In this document: piece after piece, positions 12,448 to 23,774 of the stretch
How positions within the stretch are numbered: position 1 is the first letter of the stretch
Layout of the letters: every line of letters starts with the position of its first letter
NCBI GenBank assembly: GCA_050084515.1
Contig: CM114274.1
Location: 8,184,001 to 8,248,000, forward strand
DNA from: Blasia pusilla
Lineage: Eukaryota; Marchantiophyta; Marchantiopsida; Blasiales
Reading direction: 5' to 3'
DNA: 64,000 bases
The notes under the pieces: generated by a model
Database searches by the model: none
What the model was told of the DNA's origin: nothing
The model's input: the letters and a program-made list of their open reading frames with translations, nothing else
Position numbers and translations under genes: made by a program

Positions 12448-13463
12448 TGTATAGGTGACAATGGGAAGTATCATCGAAGTTGGTAATTGCATATTTTGGC
12501 TCATAAGTATCTATCAAAAGTGATTGACTAGATAACGAGTAAACCAATATCTATCTTCGAAGAGGACCTTTATGTGGTATGAGTCAAGAAAAAGAAAGTC
12601 AGGTATCATTCGCAATGCATCTCTATTCATGATTAAAACATCCTCTACCTTCCTCTTTTCATCTATTTAATTTTAGATCACATAGTCGATACACATATTC
12701 CTTCATATTCATTGAAGATAGGTTTCCCAAAAATCAAACTATACTCTTTAATATCTAACTCCTCAAGAATGCATTGTGGTCGAATTATTCTTCGAAGAAG
12801 AGTAACCAAGTCTTATTTAAATCCATCTATCACCTCAAGAATGATAGAAGAATTTCTCTTAACTCCATACTTATGAGATTCTAAGACTTTTCAAGAATAG
12901 ATCATGGCCAAGTTATTCTCCTAAGAGAGGCAATCCATTCAAGCCTAATACCATCCATTCATGAATGACAAGAGAAACCTCGAGAAATAAAGTCCAAGAT
13001 GATAAACTCTTAAAGGTCCTTTATCTTTATATACTCATAAGGAATCCACAAAAATACAAAATATGTATAAGCAATCTTATATTATTACACGTGACTTTCC
13101 CTCTCAAGGCTTATCTAATCCCTTTGGACACAAGTAGACTACCTTTTATATCTTCCTAAAATATCATCAGAAACCACTCCATACCTTCCAAATTATCATA
13201 ACCTTGAATTCTTCACAAACCATGATTACTATAGCTTTACTGTCATTGTTACACCAATCAACTATTTTATTTTTATGCTTCTCATGTCTCGTTAATGATC
13301 TCTTTTCTTGAGAGTCGGGCCTGCATAAATGAGATACCATTAAGAGGTTTAAATATGAGAATTTATATTCATAGAGTAATCATTCAATATTTATATGAAA
13401 TATCTCTAATAGTAAAAAGAGTGAAATTTATATATGAGATCAATTTATTCCACGAAAACACCA
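12448..13463 (-). mobile_element. Truncated LTR of the TGTYGT family (copy F)
   Basis: This matches the middle and outer parts of the 1.27 kb LTR: the stretches around ACTAGATAACGAG and CTTTATGTGGTATGAG, the TATA region and the hairpin-poor end. It lacks the TG-proximal 250 bp and ends in a decayed ACGACA equivalent. It is the most diverged copy. Confidence 0.65.
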
Positions 13464-13674
13464 TCGACAAAAATACAAAATTAGCACAAGCAAAATTCAC
13501 CTAAAGCCAAACTCACAAAATAAATATAACAAATTAAAATTACAAAATATTAATTAATCAATAAATAACTTCTTTATTGATAGGCTACTAGTAAATATAC
13601 AAGGCAAAATATCAGTAATTTAATGAAATTAAAATTTATATTTTTTGACAACAAAGTTATCTCGGTGGAAACAT

Positions 13675-15033
13675 TGTCATAACGAGAGTTTTTTTTCGAG
13701 TAAAGGTGAACTTTCTATCTACAATAGTCTCTGATGCAAGATGAATTTTCTAATAAGTTTTCCCATTCAATATTCAATTAATATGTACATTCTTCATTCT
13801 TTTACAATATGAATCATAAATGGTAGCGTTGAGGCGATGTAACCATCATTTGTTAGTCATAGTAGAGTCTATGACATGTAGCGCATAAGTGGAAAAGAAT
13901 GAACCAAAAATGTAACAGATAAACAACATGAGATAAATATGATATTGGGTTATATGTTGGTGAAAAGTAAGATAAGGATGAGGTTGGGGTAGATTCAATA
14001 AAATGAGATAGGAACGTTAGAGTCCAAATAAGGTCCTCTCATACTATCAGAATATAACACATGGTATAATGCAAAGACGATCACTTGTTCATAATATCTA
14101 ACCCCGAAATTCCTAACTATAAAGTCTCTGTTAACTACTTTACGCATGTACACAAGAAAAAATGATACTACTAGTGTTAAACCGTACTTAAGTACACCTA
14201 TTAACATCCATGGATCGATATATAAGGAGATACAAAGTATAATCCCATGTCCTTTCGTACGTGATAATATGTAGTATCACTAGAGTTAGAGATTGCATGA
14301 TTGAGTTCATGAATGCTTCCCCAAAAAGGTAGACTAGATAGCAAATAAACGAATGTCTATCTATAAAGAAAATATTCATGTGATATGGGTTAAGAAAAAG
14401 AAAATCAGATACGACTCGTGTTCCACCCCTATCGATAGTTGACATTTTCTATTATCCTAAAAGATGAGTTTTTGTGGAATTGCTTTCCCAATAAGGGTAA
14501 TCTATTTTCATTATAAGAGCAAGCAAGTCCAATGCCATCCATTCTAAAATGGTATAAGAAACTAAAAAAATAAAATAGAAGGTGATGAATTCTTGAAAGT
14601 CTCTCCTCTTTATATACTCACACAAGATCCATAAAATTACAAAATATGGCTAATCTTATCTTGTGTGCCACATGGCTTCCTCTCAAGACTCAGTCAATCT
14701 CATTTTGGCACAAGTAGATTACATGTTATATTTTCCAAAATATCCTCATAAATTTATTTCATATCCTCTAAACTACCCTAACTACCCTAGCTATCAAACA
14801 AGACTATTTTTTATTTACTTTCATTAATACACCAATCCCCTACTTTACTTTTATACTCTCATAATTTATTTATTACCTCTTTTCCTAAAGTTGGGCCCGC
14901 ACAAATGAGATATCCTCAAGAGGTTTAAACATGAAAAGTTTATTTTCCTAAGCTTATTATTTAATACTTATAAAACTCTCTCTAATAGTTAATAAGTGAG
15001 GAGTTCACATATTGGATGATTTACCATACGACA
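13675..15033 (-). repeat. 3' LTR of the gypsy element (copy C)
   Basis: Read on the minus strand it begins TGTCGTATGG at 15033, directly after a purine-rich tract (GGAGGGAATGAA), and ends near TTATGACA at 13675. A TATATAAAGAGGAG promoter-like box lies near 14605-14620. It carries a 239-bp insertion (13839-14077) of a copia-like LTR fragment. Bases 14480-14890 are almost identical to 22790-23210 in the 5' LTR, as expected of an LTR pair. Confidence 0.8.
13839..14077 (+). mobile_element. Copia-like LTR fragment inserted in LTR copy C
   Basis: It starts GTAACCATCATTTGTTAGTC and matches the first 200 or so bases of the LTR at 26540-27075 and the piece at 23411-23774. CGAT occurs on both sides (13835-13838 and 14078-14081), a possible 4-bp target duplication. 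The 3' part of the LTR is missing. Confidence 0.6.
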
Positions 15034-15050
15034 TTCATTCCCTCCAAACT
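15034..15050 (-). other. Polypurine tract of the gypsy element
   Basis: Minus-strand TTTGGAGGGAATGAA immediately precedes the TG of the 3' LTR, the position used to prime plus-strand DNA synthesis in LTR retroelements. It fixes the element's orientation. Confidence 0.7.
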
Positions 15051-15239
15051 TGTATATCCTCCAATATCCGCCGAAACATCAAGACTTTTTGCTCTTTTAC
15101 TCAAACTTATTCATGTTGTGTCTTTAGAAGGATTGATCCAATTAATCAAAATCAAGAAATCCCTTACGTGTATGGACAATCTTGACCCTTCTTCCTATAA
15201 TGAGCAACTTGAGAATTGTGCCATATAGCTCACGTAGTT

Positions 15240-15900
15240 TGTACGTAGCATTGTCAAAAATAAGGACAACATATTGGACCAAACCAACGATGTACAAAAT
15301 TCTTAATTGTACTATGTTGGTTTTCGAGGCTGTTATCGTGCACGAAGTCCCAATCTCCTTCTCTTATAGGCTCTTTTCGGAGTCGATGGGCTTTGTCGAA
15401 TCACTCCTTGTTTCTCATCATTACATCCTTCATTTTAACTAATACTTCATTTATGTCTTCCTCACGTCGCTCTATCTATTGCATTCGAAGCACTAGTGGT
15501 TCTTCCCTATCAAGCTCGTCCTCCCACGATAAACCCATCTAAGTGGGAATATTTATTTATTTATATATTATCAGATTTTGACCTATCATCAACTTTGTAG
15601 GCATGAAATCTATACCGGTACTATGAATGGTTCTATCATCCCATAAAGCAAATGGAAGCAACCTAGGCCAATCACCATAACGTTTTCCGCACGCTTTTAT
15701 CTATGCTTGAATGATTGGCGGATGTCCCCTTTCGCCTTTGCCATTTATCCCCAGATTCATGGAGGTTATTAACATCTACTACGCTCTATATCTCTTGTAG
15801 AACTCTCGTGCTTCCTCTGCATTCACTTGATCTCTATTAGCATGAATTTTTCCTAAAACTCCCATATTGAGCAATAATATCCTATAGAATAAAAAAAAAT
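15240..15900 (-). pseudogene. Gypsy integrase remnant
   Basis: Pieces in shifting frames read as the C-terminal half of a gypsy integrase: RGHPPIIQA, KACGKRYGDWPRLLPFALWD (about 15640-15730) and FMPTKLMIGQN (about 15570-15615). These match the conserved stretch after the catalytic core. In-frame stops and frameshifts are present. The upstream catalytic DDE core and HHCC finger were not clearly seen. Confidence 0.7.
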
Positions 15901-16125
15901 ATAAGCTATGTTGTTTTAGCTCATAAAACCCTCCCTTCTATAAATTTAGATATTTTTTCTCATGGTAGAACTAGGTAGCCCATTTCTCAAAGATTTAGTG
16001 GCATAGCAACTAATTGTACGACCCACTAATGATGAATAGACAAAGGATATGTGGATTTAAGTCCATCTCTGACCCTGCTTCTTTTTTATTGAAATTGGCA
16101 TTCAAGACATGACCGAACATATCTC

Positions 16126-16398
16126 TCAACATCCTTCTACATGCCTTTCCACCAATAGCTCTCTTTTATCGTGGTAAAAATTGCCCAAGTACCTTGTACA
16201 TCCTTTGTCGAATCTCCTTGAAAAATCATCTCCCTCCCGTCTTCCTTCCGCATCATCCTGCCCAACTGCCCACTCGATAGCAAAAGGGCTAGTGTCCATT
16301 ATTATGATTGTAGGTCTTCCATATTCGTAGCTCATTCGTCGCAAACACAGTGGTGACTTTAATGCTTCTTTCAATTGCATCGTTCCTTCTCCTCCCAA
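16126..16398 (-). pseudogene. Gypsy RNase H remnant
   Basis: The frame encodes LKEALKSPLCLRRMSYEYGR followed by IIIMDTSPFAIEWAVGQDD. This matches the tether/RNase H segment of plant gypsy polyproteins, where the VDTSP aspartate is the first RNase H catalytic residue (MDTSP here). The end reads YHDKRELLVE, equivalent to the usual Y..VKRELW. Sequence between the two blocks is scrambled by frameshifts. Confidence 0.75.
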
Positions 16399-16437
16399 GT
16401 GAACTTTTTCTTCTTTCTCAACAACTCATACAAGGGA

Positions 16438-17063
16438 TCATATATGTGGCGAAAATGAGGAAATCCTCACCTGATAAAACACATAAGCTCTTAAAAACCT
16501 TCTTACTTTGGTGACGTTCTCACACTCTCGTATCCTCTCGATGACATCAACTTTTGTTGGATTTGATTTACGACCAAACTCTCCACAAAGATGAGCCACT
16601 ATCACAATCCAAGGAACCCCAAAGCTATATTTTTCTCCATAAATAGTAAAATTCATCTCTTATAGTCTTATTAAGATCATATCCACATCACAAATATGAT
16701 CATATATAAACTTTCTACATCAATATTTCATAACCCTCCCATTTCTATCTTCTATTATACATCATTTTATAGAAGTATCATCTACAAAAGGGAGTCTTTT
16801 TAGGAATGAACTATTTCAAGAACTTATTGATTGCACTTTGTATATGAACGACATAAATTTTTTGCTCATTGAGATAATATGCATATTCTTACAAGCCCAA
16901 GTGAAGTGCGCATAATGGTAATATCTATACTCTCCATTGCTAATTGGAATTGATCATATCTTGAGTATAAATCTCCTATCGAATATATAGCACGTTGTTG
17001 TGTTGAGAGCCTTTCTTCGAGTAAGGACAAGCCTTCTAGCTGCGATAGACGTGGTCGATGCAA
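16438..17063 (-). pseudogene. Gypsy RT, downstream part
   Basis: Minus-strand RAIYSIGDLYSRYDQFQLAM (about 16930-16990) is RT motif A, with the catalytic Asp in the GDLYS context. It continues ITIMRTSLGLVRIC. Farther on, HLCGEFGRKSNPTKVDVIER and NVTKVRRFLRAYVFY are the usual RT-to-RNase H connection. A solo LTR begins at 16996, right before RAIYS, separating this part from its upstream half at 18810-19106. Confidence 0.85.
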
Positions 17064-18271
17064 GGTGAACTCTCTAATAAGTTCTCTTTTTTCAATACAA
17101 AATTATTATGTATATTCTCTATTCTCTCATGATAGGTATCACAAATGGAAGTGCCGAAGCGATTACTTCTTTGTAACATCGGATCCCAAAATTCTTAACT
17201 ATGAAATCCTTATAAACTATTTTACGCTTATACACGAGGAAGATAGCACAACTAGTGTTAAATCCTATTTGAGCAGGCCTATTCACATCCATGCATTACT
17301 ATATAAGGACATACAAAGTACAATCCCATGCCCTTCCATATGTGACAATAGGAAGAGTCACCGGAGTTGGAGGTTGCATGACCTGGTTCATGAATGCCTC
17401 CCCAAAGTGATAAACTAAATAGCGAGTGAACAAGTGCCTATCTACAAAGAATAACTTAACATGGTAAGGATTGAGGAAAGGAAATTCAGACACAACTCGT
17501 GCTCCACCCGTATTCATGCTTGACAGACATTTTCTACTCTCTTCAAGAATGGGCTTTGGCCGAATTATTCTTCCAAGAGGGGTAATACACTCTCATTGGG
17601 AAAATAATAAGCCAAGACATTCATTATTTTAGTATGACTAAACTTCTCTAAGGTGATAAGCCTCTCATCTCCACACACACCACACTCTAAAAACCTCTCG
17701 AAGAATAGACCATGGTCAAGTTTCTTTCCCAAGAGGGATGATCCACTCTCATTTGAAGAGCAAACAATCCCAAAGTCATACACTCAAGAGTGACACAAAA
17801 GACTCAAGATGTGGAATAGAAGGTGATAAACCCTTGAAGATCTCTCCTCTTTATATACTCAAAAGGGTTCCACAAGAATACCAAATAGAGCTAATCTTAT
17901 CTTGTGTGACATGGCTTCCTCTCAAAACTTAGCCAATCATACTTTGACACAAATAGATTTTCTTTTATCTCTTCCAAAATATCCTCTTTAACCCACTTGA
18001 TATTTTCCAAATTACCCCAACTAACCTAGATACCAACCAAGACTACTTTTGTTTTTCATTAAAGCACCAACCTCACTACTTTACTTGTATAAAGTCATCT
18101 TTTATTTATTACTTGTTTTCTTAAAGTTGGGCCCACATAAAAAAGGTATCATAAAGAGGATTAAACATGATAATTTCTTTTTTATAAGTTAATTTACTTA
18201 ATACTAATAAAACTCTATCTAACACTTAATGAGGAAGGAGTTTACACACTAATTGATTTTACTATACGACA
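16996..18271 (-). mobile_element. Solo LTR of the TGTYGT family (copy A), nested in the RT gene
   Basis: This 1276-bp LTR starts TGTTGTGTTGAG and ends TATACGACA on the plus strand. It is flanked by a perfect 4-bp duplication ACGT (16992-16995 and 18272-18275). It has no internal domain, so it is a solo LTR left after recombination. A TATATAAAG box read on the minus strand lies near 17845-17858. It closely resembles copy B at 29552-30821, so both are among the younger copies. Confidence 0.85.
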
Positions 18272-18275
18272 ACGT

Positions 18276-18797
18276 GTTGCAAAAACTTATACAATTTCAT
18301 CTATTCTAGGTCCTATTGCCATTGTCATGACCATACGGATTATGTCGTAGAGTATAGTGTGCTAATAGAGGCCATACCTTATATAGGGCCGTAGTGTCTA
18401 GGTAGAGATGCGATTTCATACATAGGGTTGGGGGTTACTCAGTTGAGGATGGCTTTTCCAATAGGGCCCGCTCTTAGGTTGGAGGATATAAGGTGGAGTG
18501 CACTAAAAGAACAATTAGTTCTTTGAGTTGAGCCTGTTGCTTTGGGAGTTAGCCTTGGTAGTGAGTAGAGCTCTTGGCTATGGTATTTTCCGCAAGCTTC
18601 GACCTAGATTCTCCCATCGTGGAGTGGGTTTGGCTCGATTGTATGTGATTCTATACGTATTTTATGACAGTAGGTCTTTTACGGATTTCAGTTGTGGTAC
18701 ACTTGTGTTTGTGGATGCTCTCGTCTATGTTATGTATGTATGTGAGTATGGTATGTGAGTGATGTATGTTGTATGACGATGTGGATTCGCACGACAC
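18276..18797. mobile_element. Second inserted segment, LTR-like, inside the gypsy RT
   Basis: The RT reading frame breaks at codons VTIQN (about 18800) and resumes at RAIYS below 16996. Solo LTR A explains only part of the gap; the remaining 522 bp begin TGTTGCAAAAAC and end GCACGACA. The TG...CA ends suggest another LTR, but no target duplication is visible. About 16 RT codons also seem lost at the junction. Confidence 0.45.
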
Positions 18798-19106
18798 TAT
18801 ATTTTGAATGGTTACCTTCTTTTCTAGTTGCATATCTTGAATGAACCGAAGAGCTCCTGATTTCTTCGGCATAGTGAAGCATCAACTGGAGGAAGGCCCC
18901 ATATATGGCTCTAAGATACCCATCTGCATCTTCTCCTTCAATATCTTAACCAACTTTTGAATCATAGCTTGCGGTACTAGTATGGATTTCAAATCCCAAG
19001 GCATATGTGGAACTGTGAAAATTACCCTCGATATCACCACACTCGTATCTACATAACTAATTTTTTGTGTAGTAAAATAGAAGGCCTTACCATGTCTTCT
19101 TAACAT
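18798..19106 (-). pseudogene. Gypsy RT, upstream part
   Basis: It encodes VPHMPWDLKSILVPQAMIQK and LVKILKEKMQMGILEPYMGP, the segment that leads into gypsy RT. After a frameshift near 18875 it reads MPKKSGALRFIQDMQ and KVTIQN, the first RT block. It is interrupted there by the nested insertions. Confidence 0.85.
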
Positions 19107-19849
19107 CTCCCAAAAGCTTTCAGTATCAATTCCAATAAGAAACCCTAAACCCTAAATTCTAAACTCATTCCCTCTAATTTGCACTCACTCTAGTGTCTCT
19201 TCTGTGAACATAATTGTGTCTTGTCTTCATAATATTGCGTAGATTCGGCTCCATTGATGCAAGTTCTACTTGTTTCCCAAACCCTTCAGGTAATTGAGTA
19301 GCCATTGGTTTTACTTTTTGAGTCATCATTTTGTACTTTGTGTGCACTCGTGTCTCTATGGGATGTTCTTCTACCTCAAACTCATGCACATTTGCTTCCT
19401 TCAAAGATCAATATCCATTTCCTCTTTCCATGAACCTTTCTATTTCTTCGTACAACTCATGCAAGTGAATTGTACACCCTTAAACCGAATGAATCAATGC
19501 TCATTTGGGTGAACACCTCCTCAATACTATCTCCAAAACCCTCTTCTTAATATCTCCCACTAATGAACTCTCCACCTAATAGAATACACTCATATTTTAA
19601 CAAATATTTGTTCTCATAAATTATTTTTTCTTCTCATTCATTTCTTTCATCATTTGGAATCTACTAGACCACGAAGAAAAATATTGAGAAAACCCACACC
19701 TAAATATGTATGATTTTTCTCCTTGTGCTAGCAAAAGACTGTTTCTTTCCTTTGCATCCCCATATTCTCGCCCTACAGGAGTGCTAGGTAAAAATCCAAA
19801 AACTTGTTCTCTACATTCATAAGACTATCTCTCAATTTTTCCCTATTCC

Positions 19850-20210
19850 GTTTATGACCTACTTATATAGTAAGAAATTGAATTGATTTCGTCCCATCTT
19901 GACTTTCAATATGAGCATAATGAGGCCCATCATCGATTACTTTGGTCTCCATTCTAGATGTTGTGATTTATGGTTGTCCAAGTATCACAGGATAAGCAAC
20001 TTCATTTTGAACAAATAATTTATGTTCAATCAACACATCTCCGATACGCGTTTTAACAGTTGGACAAACACCATAGATTTCACCTTTTATATACTTGGTT
20101 GCACGTATTATACATCTATGCCCTGTATCAATTGGTCATATCCCTTTATCGTATACACTTCATGATATAATGTTGATCTTCGTACCATGACCAACACAAG
20201 CCATAAGTGA
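19850..20210 (-). pseudogene. Gypsy aspartic protease remnant
   Basis: It reads VGHGTKINIIS, then VYDKGIWPIDTGHRC, GVCPTVKTRIGDVLIEHKLF and VQNEVAYPVILGQP. Its relatives carry a D-H/S-G-S/A triad at the first motif; here the Asp codon has become Gly (VGHG), and a stop follows IIS. The protein would be inactive. Confidence 0.75.
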
Positions 20211-21097
20211 ATCTTGGAGAAAACCAAGTCTAACTTTGGTCTCTATCGTCGTACGTGCCTAATATGATCGATAATAGTGCTCACCATTGTGCCTTTCTTC
20301 ACCTTGTTCTATGAAAGCTTCTCCTACTCTTGCCTCTTTTTCCTGCAAGGCAAGTTTTTATCTGAAAACTTGGCCAAGCTCTTCATTTTCTTCTTCAGTG
20401 ATGTTTGTATCCAATGTCCACACCATTACCATATTTGTAATCATTTGCCTCTTCCTCTTAATTACATCTATGATAAACTCATTAAAATCACGTTTGGCTA
20501 TGCCCAAAACTTCCCTCAAAGAAAACTATTTTTTTGCATCTAAAATCCTCTCCTCAATAATCTCCTTCAAAGTCGTGTTTGTCTCGATATCAAACTATAA
20601 TTTATATATATGAGTCTTATCCTCGGTCTTTTGAAAAGACCTAATTTCTTTCTCCTTTATTCCAACTTCTTCGAAATGAGAAACCATCATAGATTCGGAC
20701 GTGGAAATCCCTTCGTCTCTTGATGGATGCACATTCGGTTGCCCTTTCCTTCTTATGATTCTCGCTCTTCTTATAGCTTCCTCTGGATCAACAACATCAT
20801 TATCATGTCTCCTCTTCTCCTCTACACTTGCATCTTGCCAAGTGACATGTTTCTCTTATGCTAAGTATGCATTAACATACCCAGCTTCCACATGATCATC
20901 CCATCTAGTCAGATGACGGATAGTTTCAACCCCTCATAGCATCACTTCTCGAGGAAATTATAACGATTCACTCTTAATTTCAAACACAATATCTGCTTCT
21001 ATCTTCACAACAAATATTTCAAAATCTAATGTCATAGTAGAAACTCCTACTTGACTTCTCACTAAGCTCTTCATTCCTCGTTTACCAAAGTTTGTAT

Positions 21098-21853
21098 TCA
21101 ATGGCAGATCGGTCTGTGTTGATGTTCAATATTATCACACCAGATGCATCTCCTCACAAAGTTCCTACTTGTTGAATGAGCACTAACATTAGGATTCTTA
21201 TCAAGTTTAAGCTCAACCATCTCTACTCTAAATTCTCTCAAATCTTTCACCAATTCATCAACAGCAGAATCTTCCAACTTTGTTAACATAAGCTTAGGCA
21301 CGAGAGTTGGAACTGATACCTCTGACTTGAATATTGCGGTTCTTCCTCTATTTCGACTTTGCTTTGTGAGGTAACTTCTTCCACTTTCTTCCAATTTATG
21401 TTCATGCATCCTTCTTCGGTCTTGTCCACCAATATTAGGAAAAATCTTGTCCTCCAAATTCACATCAGCCGCCTCAAGGAATAGCTCAATTTTCCTCAAG
21501 TCAAGAGTTGCCCTTTTAGAAGAAAATAATTGGAAAAATCGCTTCTCAAACTCATGCAACAATTCATTAAGAGTCCTTCCCTTCCATGAACATTACTCTA
21601 TCGATTATGAGAAACTTCTCTTGGTCATGCGATCCACATCATCATCAAAGAATTATCCTTTCATAAATTGCTCATACTCCTCCCACCAGGTTGGATTTTG
21701 AGCTTTCAATTTGTTCACTTGACTACAAATCTTTGATATTACAACTAATACAAAACTTGATACCAAATCACCTTCGAGAATACGGTTTACATCCATCTCA
21801 TAGAGATACTCTTGAACATTCTTGGTGATGTTCCTCCCATCAAATCTCCCCAA
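21098..21853 (-). pseudogene. Gypsy gag remnant with zinc knuckle
   Basis: Two frames make up the gag remnant. At 21853-21653, GRFDGRNITKNVQEYLYEMD is the start of the capsid region found in plant gypsy gag. At 21562-21098, LHEFEKRFFQLFSSKRATLD and KIELFLEAADVNLEDKIFPN follow, ending in the knuckle C-x2-C-x4-H-x4-C (CIWCDNIEHQHRPIC). Capsid and nucleocapsid are therefore both represented, with one frameshift between them. Confidence 0.8.
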
Positions 21854-22068
21854 TTTCTTTACAATCGCTTTGGAGAGCCCTTGTTGATCTTTGCTCTCCC
21901 ATGTGAACTCCGCTTTGTTGGCTCAATAATGTTGACAAAGTTCGAAGAAGATCCGCAACTCCCTCGATACCCATTGATGAAACACTACCCAAAGAAGTCA
22001 TTTTGGTAAAACTTCAACTTGCAAAACACAATCTACCTCCTCAAAGATATCTTAGTGGAAGCATCATT

Positions 22069-23230
22069 TATCGTGTCGATAGTCTTTTTTTGAATATTAA
22101 GGGCAAATCTTATAATTACGGCAAACATTGATGCAAGGTTAATTCTCTAAGAAATTCTCCTTTTTAGTATAAAATTATTATATATACTCTCCATTCTCTC
22201 ACGACAAGAATTACGAATTGTAGTGCCAAGGATATCACTTCTTCATAATATATAACCCTGAAATTTCTAACTATGAAGTCTCGGTAAATTACTTTACGCT
22301 TGTACGCAAGAAAAATGACACAACGAGTAATAAATCCTACTCAAGTTGACCAACTAACATCCATGAATCGTTATATAAGGAGATATAAAGTACAATCCTA
22401 TGTCCTTCCGTACGTGATAGTATGCAATATCACTAAAGTTGGAGATTGCATGATCTGGTTTATGAATGCCTTTCCAAAATAGATTGAATAGCAAGTAAAG
22501 CATTGCCTATCTACAAAGAGAATATTTATGTGATATGGGTTAAGAAAAGAAAAATCAGATACGACTCGTACTCGATCCTTATCCATAGTCGACGGACATT
22601 TTCTATTCTCTTGAAGAATGGGTTTTTGGCGGAGTTGCATTTCGAAGAGGGATAATCCACTCTCATTGGGAAAATAACTAACCAAAATCATCCACTATCT
22701 TTAATTTAACAAAAATCTCTTAAAATCACAGGTCTCTCCAAATTACCAACTCCACACATATCAGACTCTATAAAATTATCTAACAATAGATCATGGTCAA
22801 GTTACTTTCCCAATAAGGGTAATCCATTTTCATTATAAGAGCAAGCAAGTCCAATGCCATCCATTCTAAAATGGTATAAGAAACTAAAAAAATAAAATAG
22901 AAGGTGATGAATTCTTGAAAGTCTCTCCTCTTTATATACTCACACAAGATCCATAAAATTACAAAATATGGCTAATCTTATCTTGTGTGCCACATGGCTT
23001 CCTCTCAAGACTAAGTCAATCTCATTTTGGCACAAGTAGATTACATGTTATATTTTCCAAAATATCCTCATAAATTTATTTCATATCCTCTAAACTACCC
23101 TAACTACCCTAGCTATCAAACAAGACTATTTTTTATTTACTTTCATTAATACACCAATCCCCTACTTTACTTTTATACTCCTCATAATTTATTTATTACC
23201 TCTTTTCCTAAAGATAGGCCCGTACAAATA
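22069..23230 (-). repeat. 5' LTR of the gypsy element (copy D), outer end lost
   Basis: It aligns with copy C from the decayed TG-end equivalent (TATCGTGTCGATAG at 22069) to about GGCCCGTACAAATAAGG. After that, homology stops and copia-like 3' internal sequence follows. A TATA box on the minus strand lies near 22935. Confidence 0.75.
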
Positions 23231-23239
23231 AGGCACAAT

Positions 23240-23774
23240 AAGTCGAATACTTGGTCTAATTGAAATGATATCGATTCATTATTTGAGGCTATATGGAAAC
23301 CCGAGACGATATGGAAATCCGAGGCCAACTTTATCCACACACCATTAATATTGCAAGACTTTGAAAGTTCTAACAAAGAGGATGGTGTGTTTTAAATGGA
23401 GGGATGTTTAATACCATCATTTGTTAGTCATAACTAAGTTAGAATGTATGAAATATAGTAGATAAGTAAAAAAGAATCAACCAAAAATAAAAAAAGACAA
23501 ACAACATGAGATAAATACGAGAGTGTGGCCATAGGTTGGTGAAAAGTAAGACAAGAATAAAATTGGGAATGGTTGTGATAAGATGAGATAAAGACATTGG
23601 AGCCCAAGGAAGATCCTCTCATGTCATACGAATATGATACATGATATAAGGATAGGAAGATTATTATTTTTGCATTGTACTTATTTCTGAGTATATAAAA
23701 GAATAAGAGAGGCCTCGAGGAACATTTTACCTTTGAGCAGCTCTAGAGTGGTCTCTTAAATTTAAAAATTATAT
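23240..23774 (+). mobile_element. Copia-like 3' end: internal tail, polypurine tract and partial LTR
   Basis: AAATGGAGGGATGTTTAA at about 23394-23411 looks like a polypurine tract. It directly precedes TACCATCATTTGTTAGTCAT, the start of the same LTR family as 26540-27075. The LTR part includes a GTATATAAAAG box near 23692. It joins gypsy LTR copy E at the same CGATCA site where copy C carries its insertion. Confidence 0.55.

Larger units (their letters stand above)
13675..23230 (-). mobile_element. Decayed Ty3/gypsy retrotransposon, about 9.5 kb
   Basis: The element reads on the minus strand. The 5' LTR is 22069 to about 23230 (outer end replaced). Then come gag (21853-21098), protease (about 20210-19850), RT (19106 to about 16640, split by a nested insertion), RNase H (about 16400-16126), integrase (about 15900-15240), a polypurine tract at 15034-15050 and the 3' LTR (15033-13675). 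The order PR-RT-RH-IN is that of gypsy elements. Every domain has frameshifts or stops, so it is inactive. About 1.8 kb in the RT region is younger inserted DNA. Confidence 0.85.

Noticed and set aside
18276-18797. Terminal inverted repeat transposon from TATAG...CTATA flanks
   Set aside because: The flanks pair for only five bases and the inner sequence does not continue the inverted repeat.
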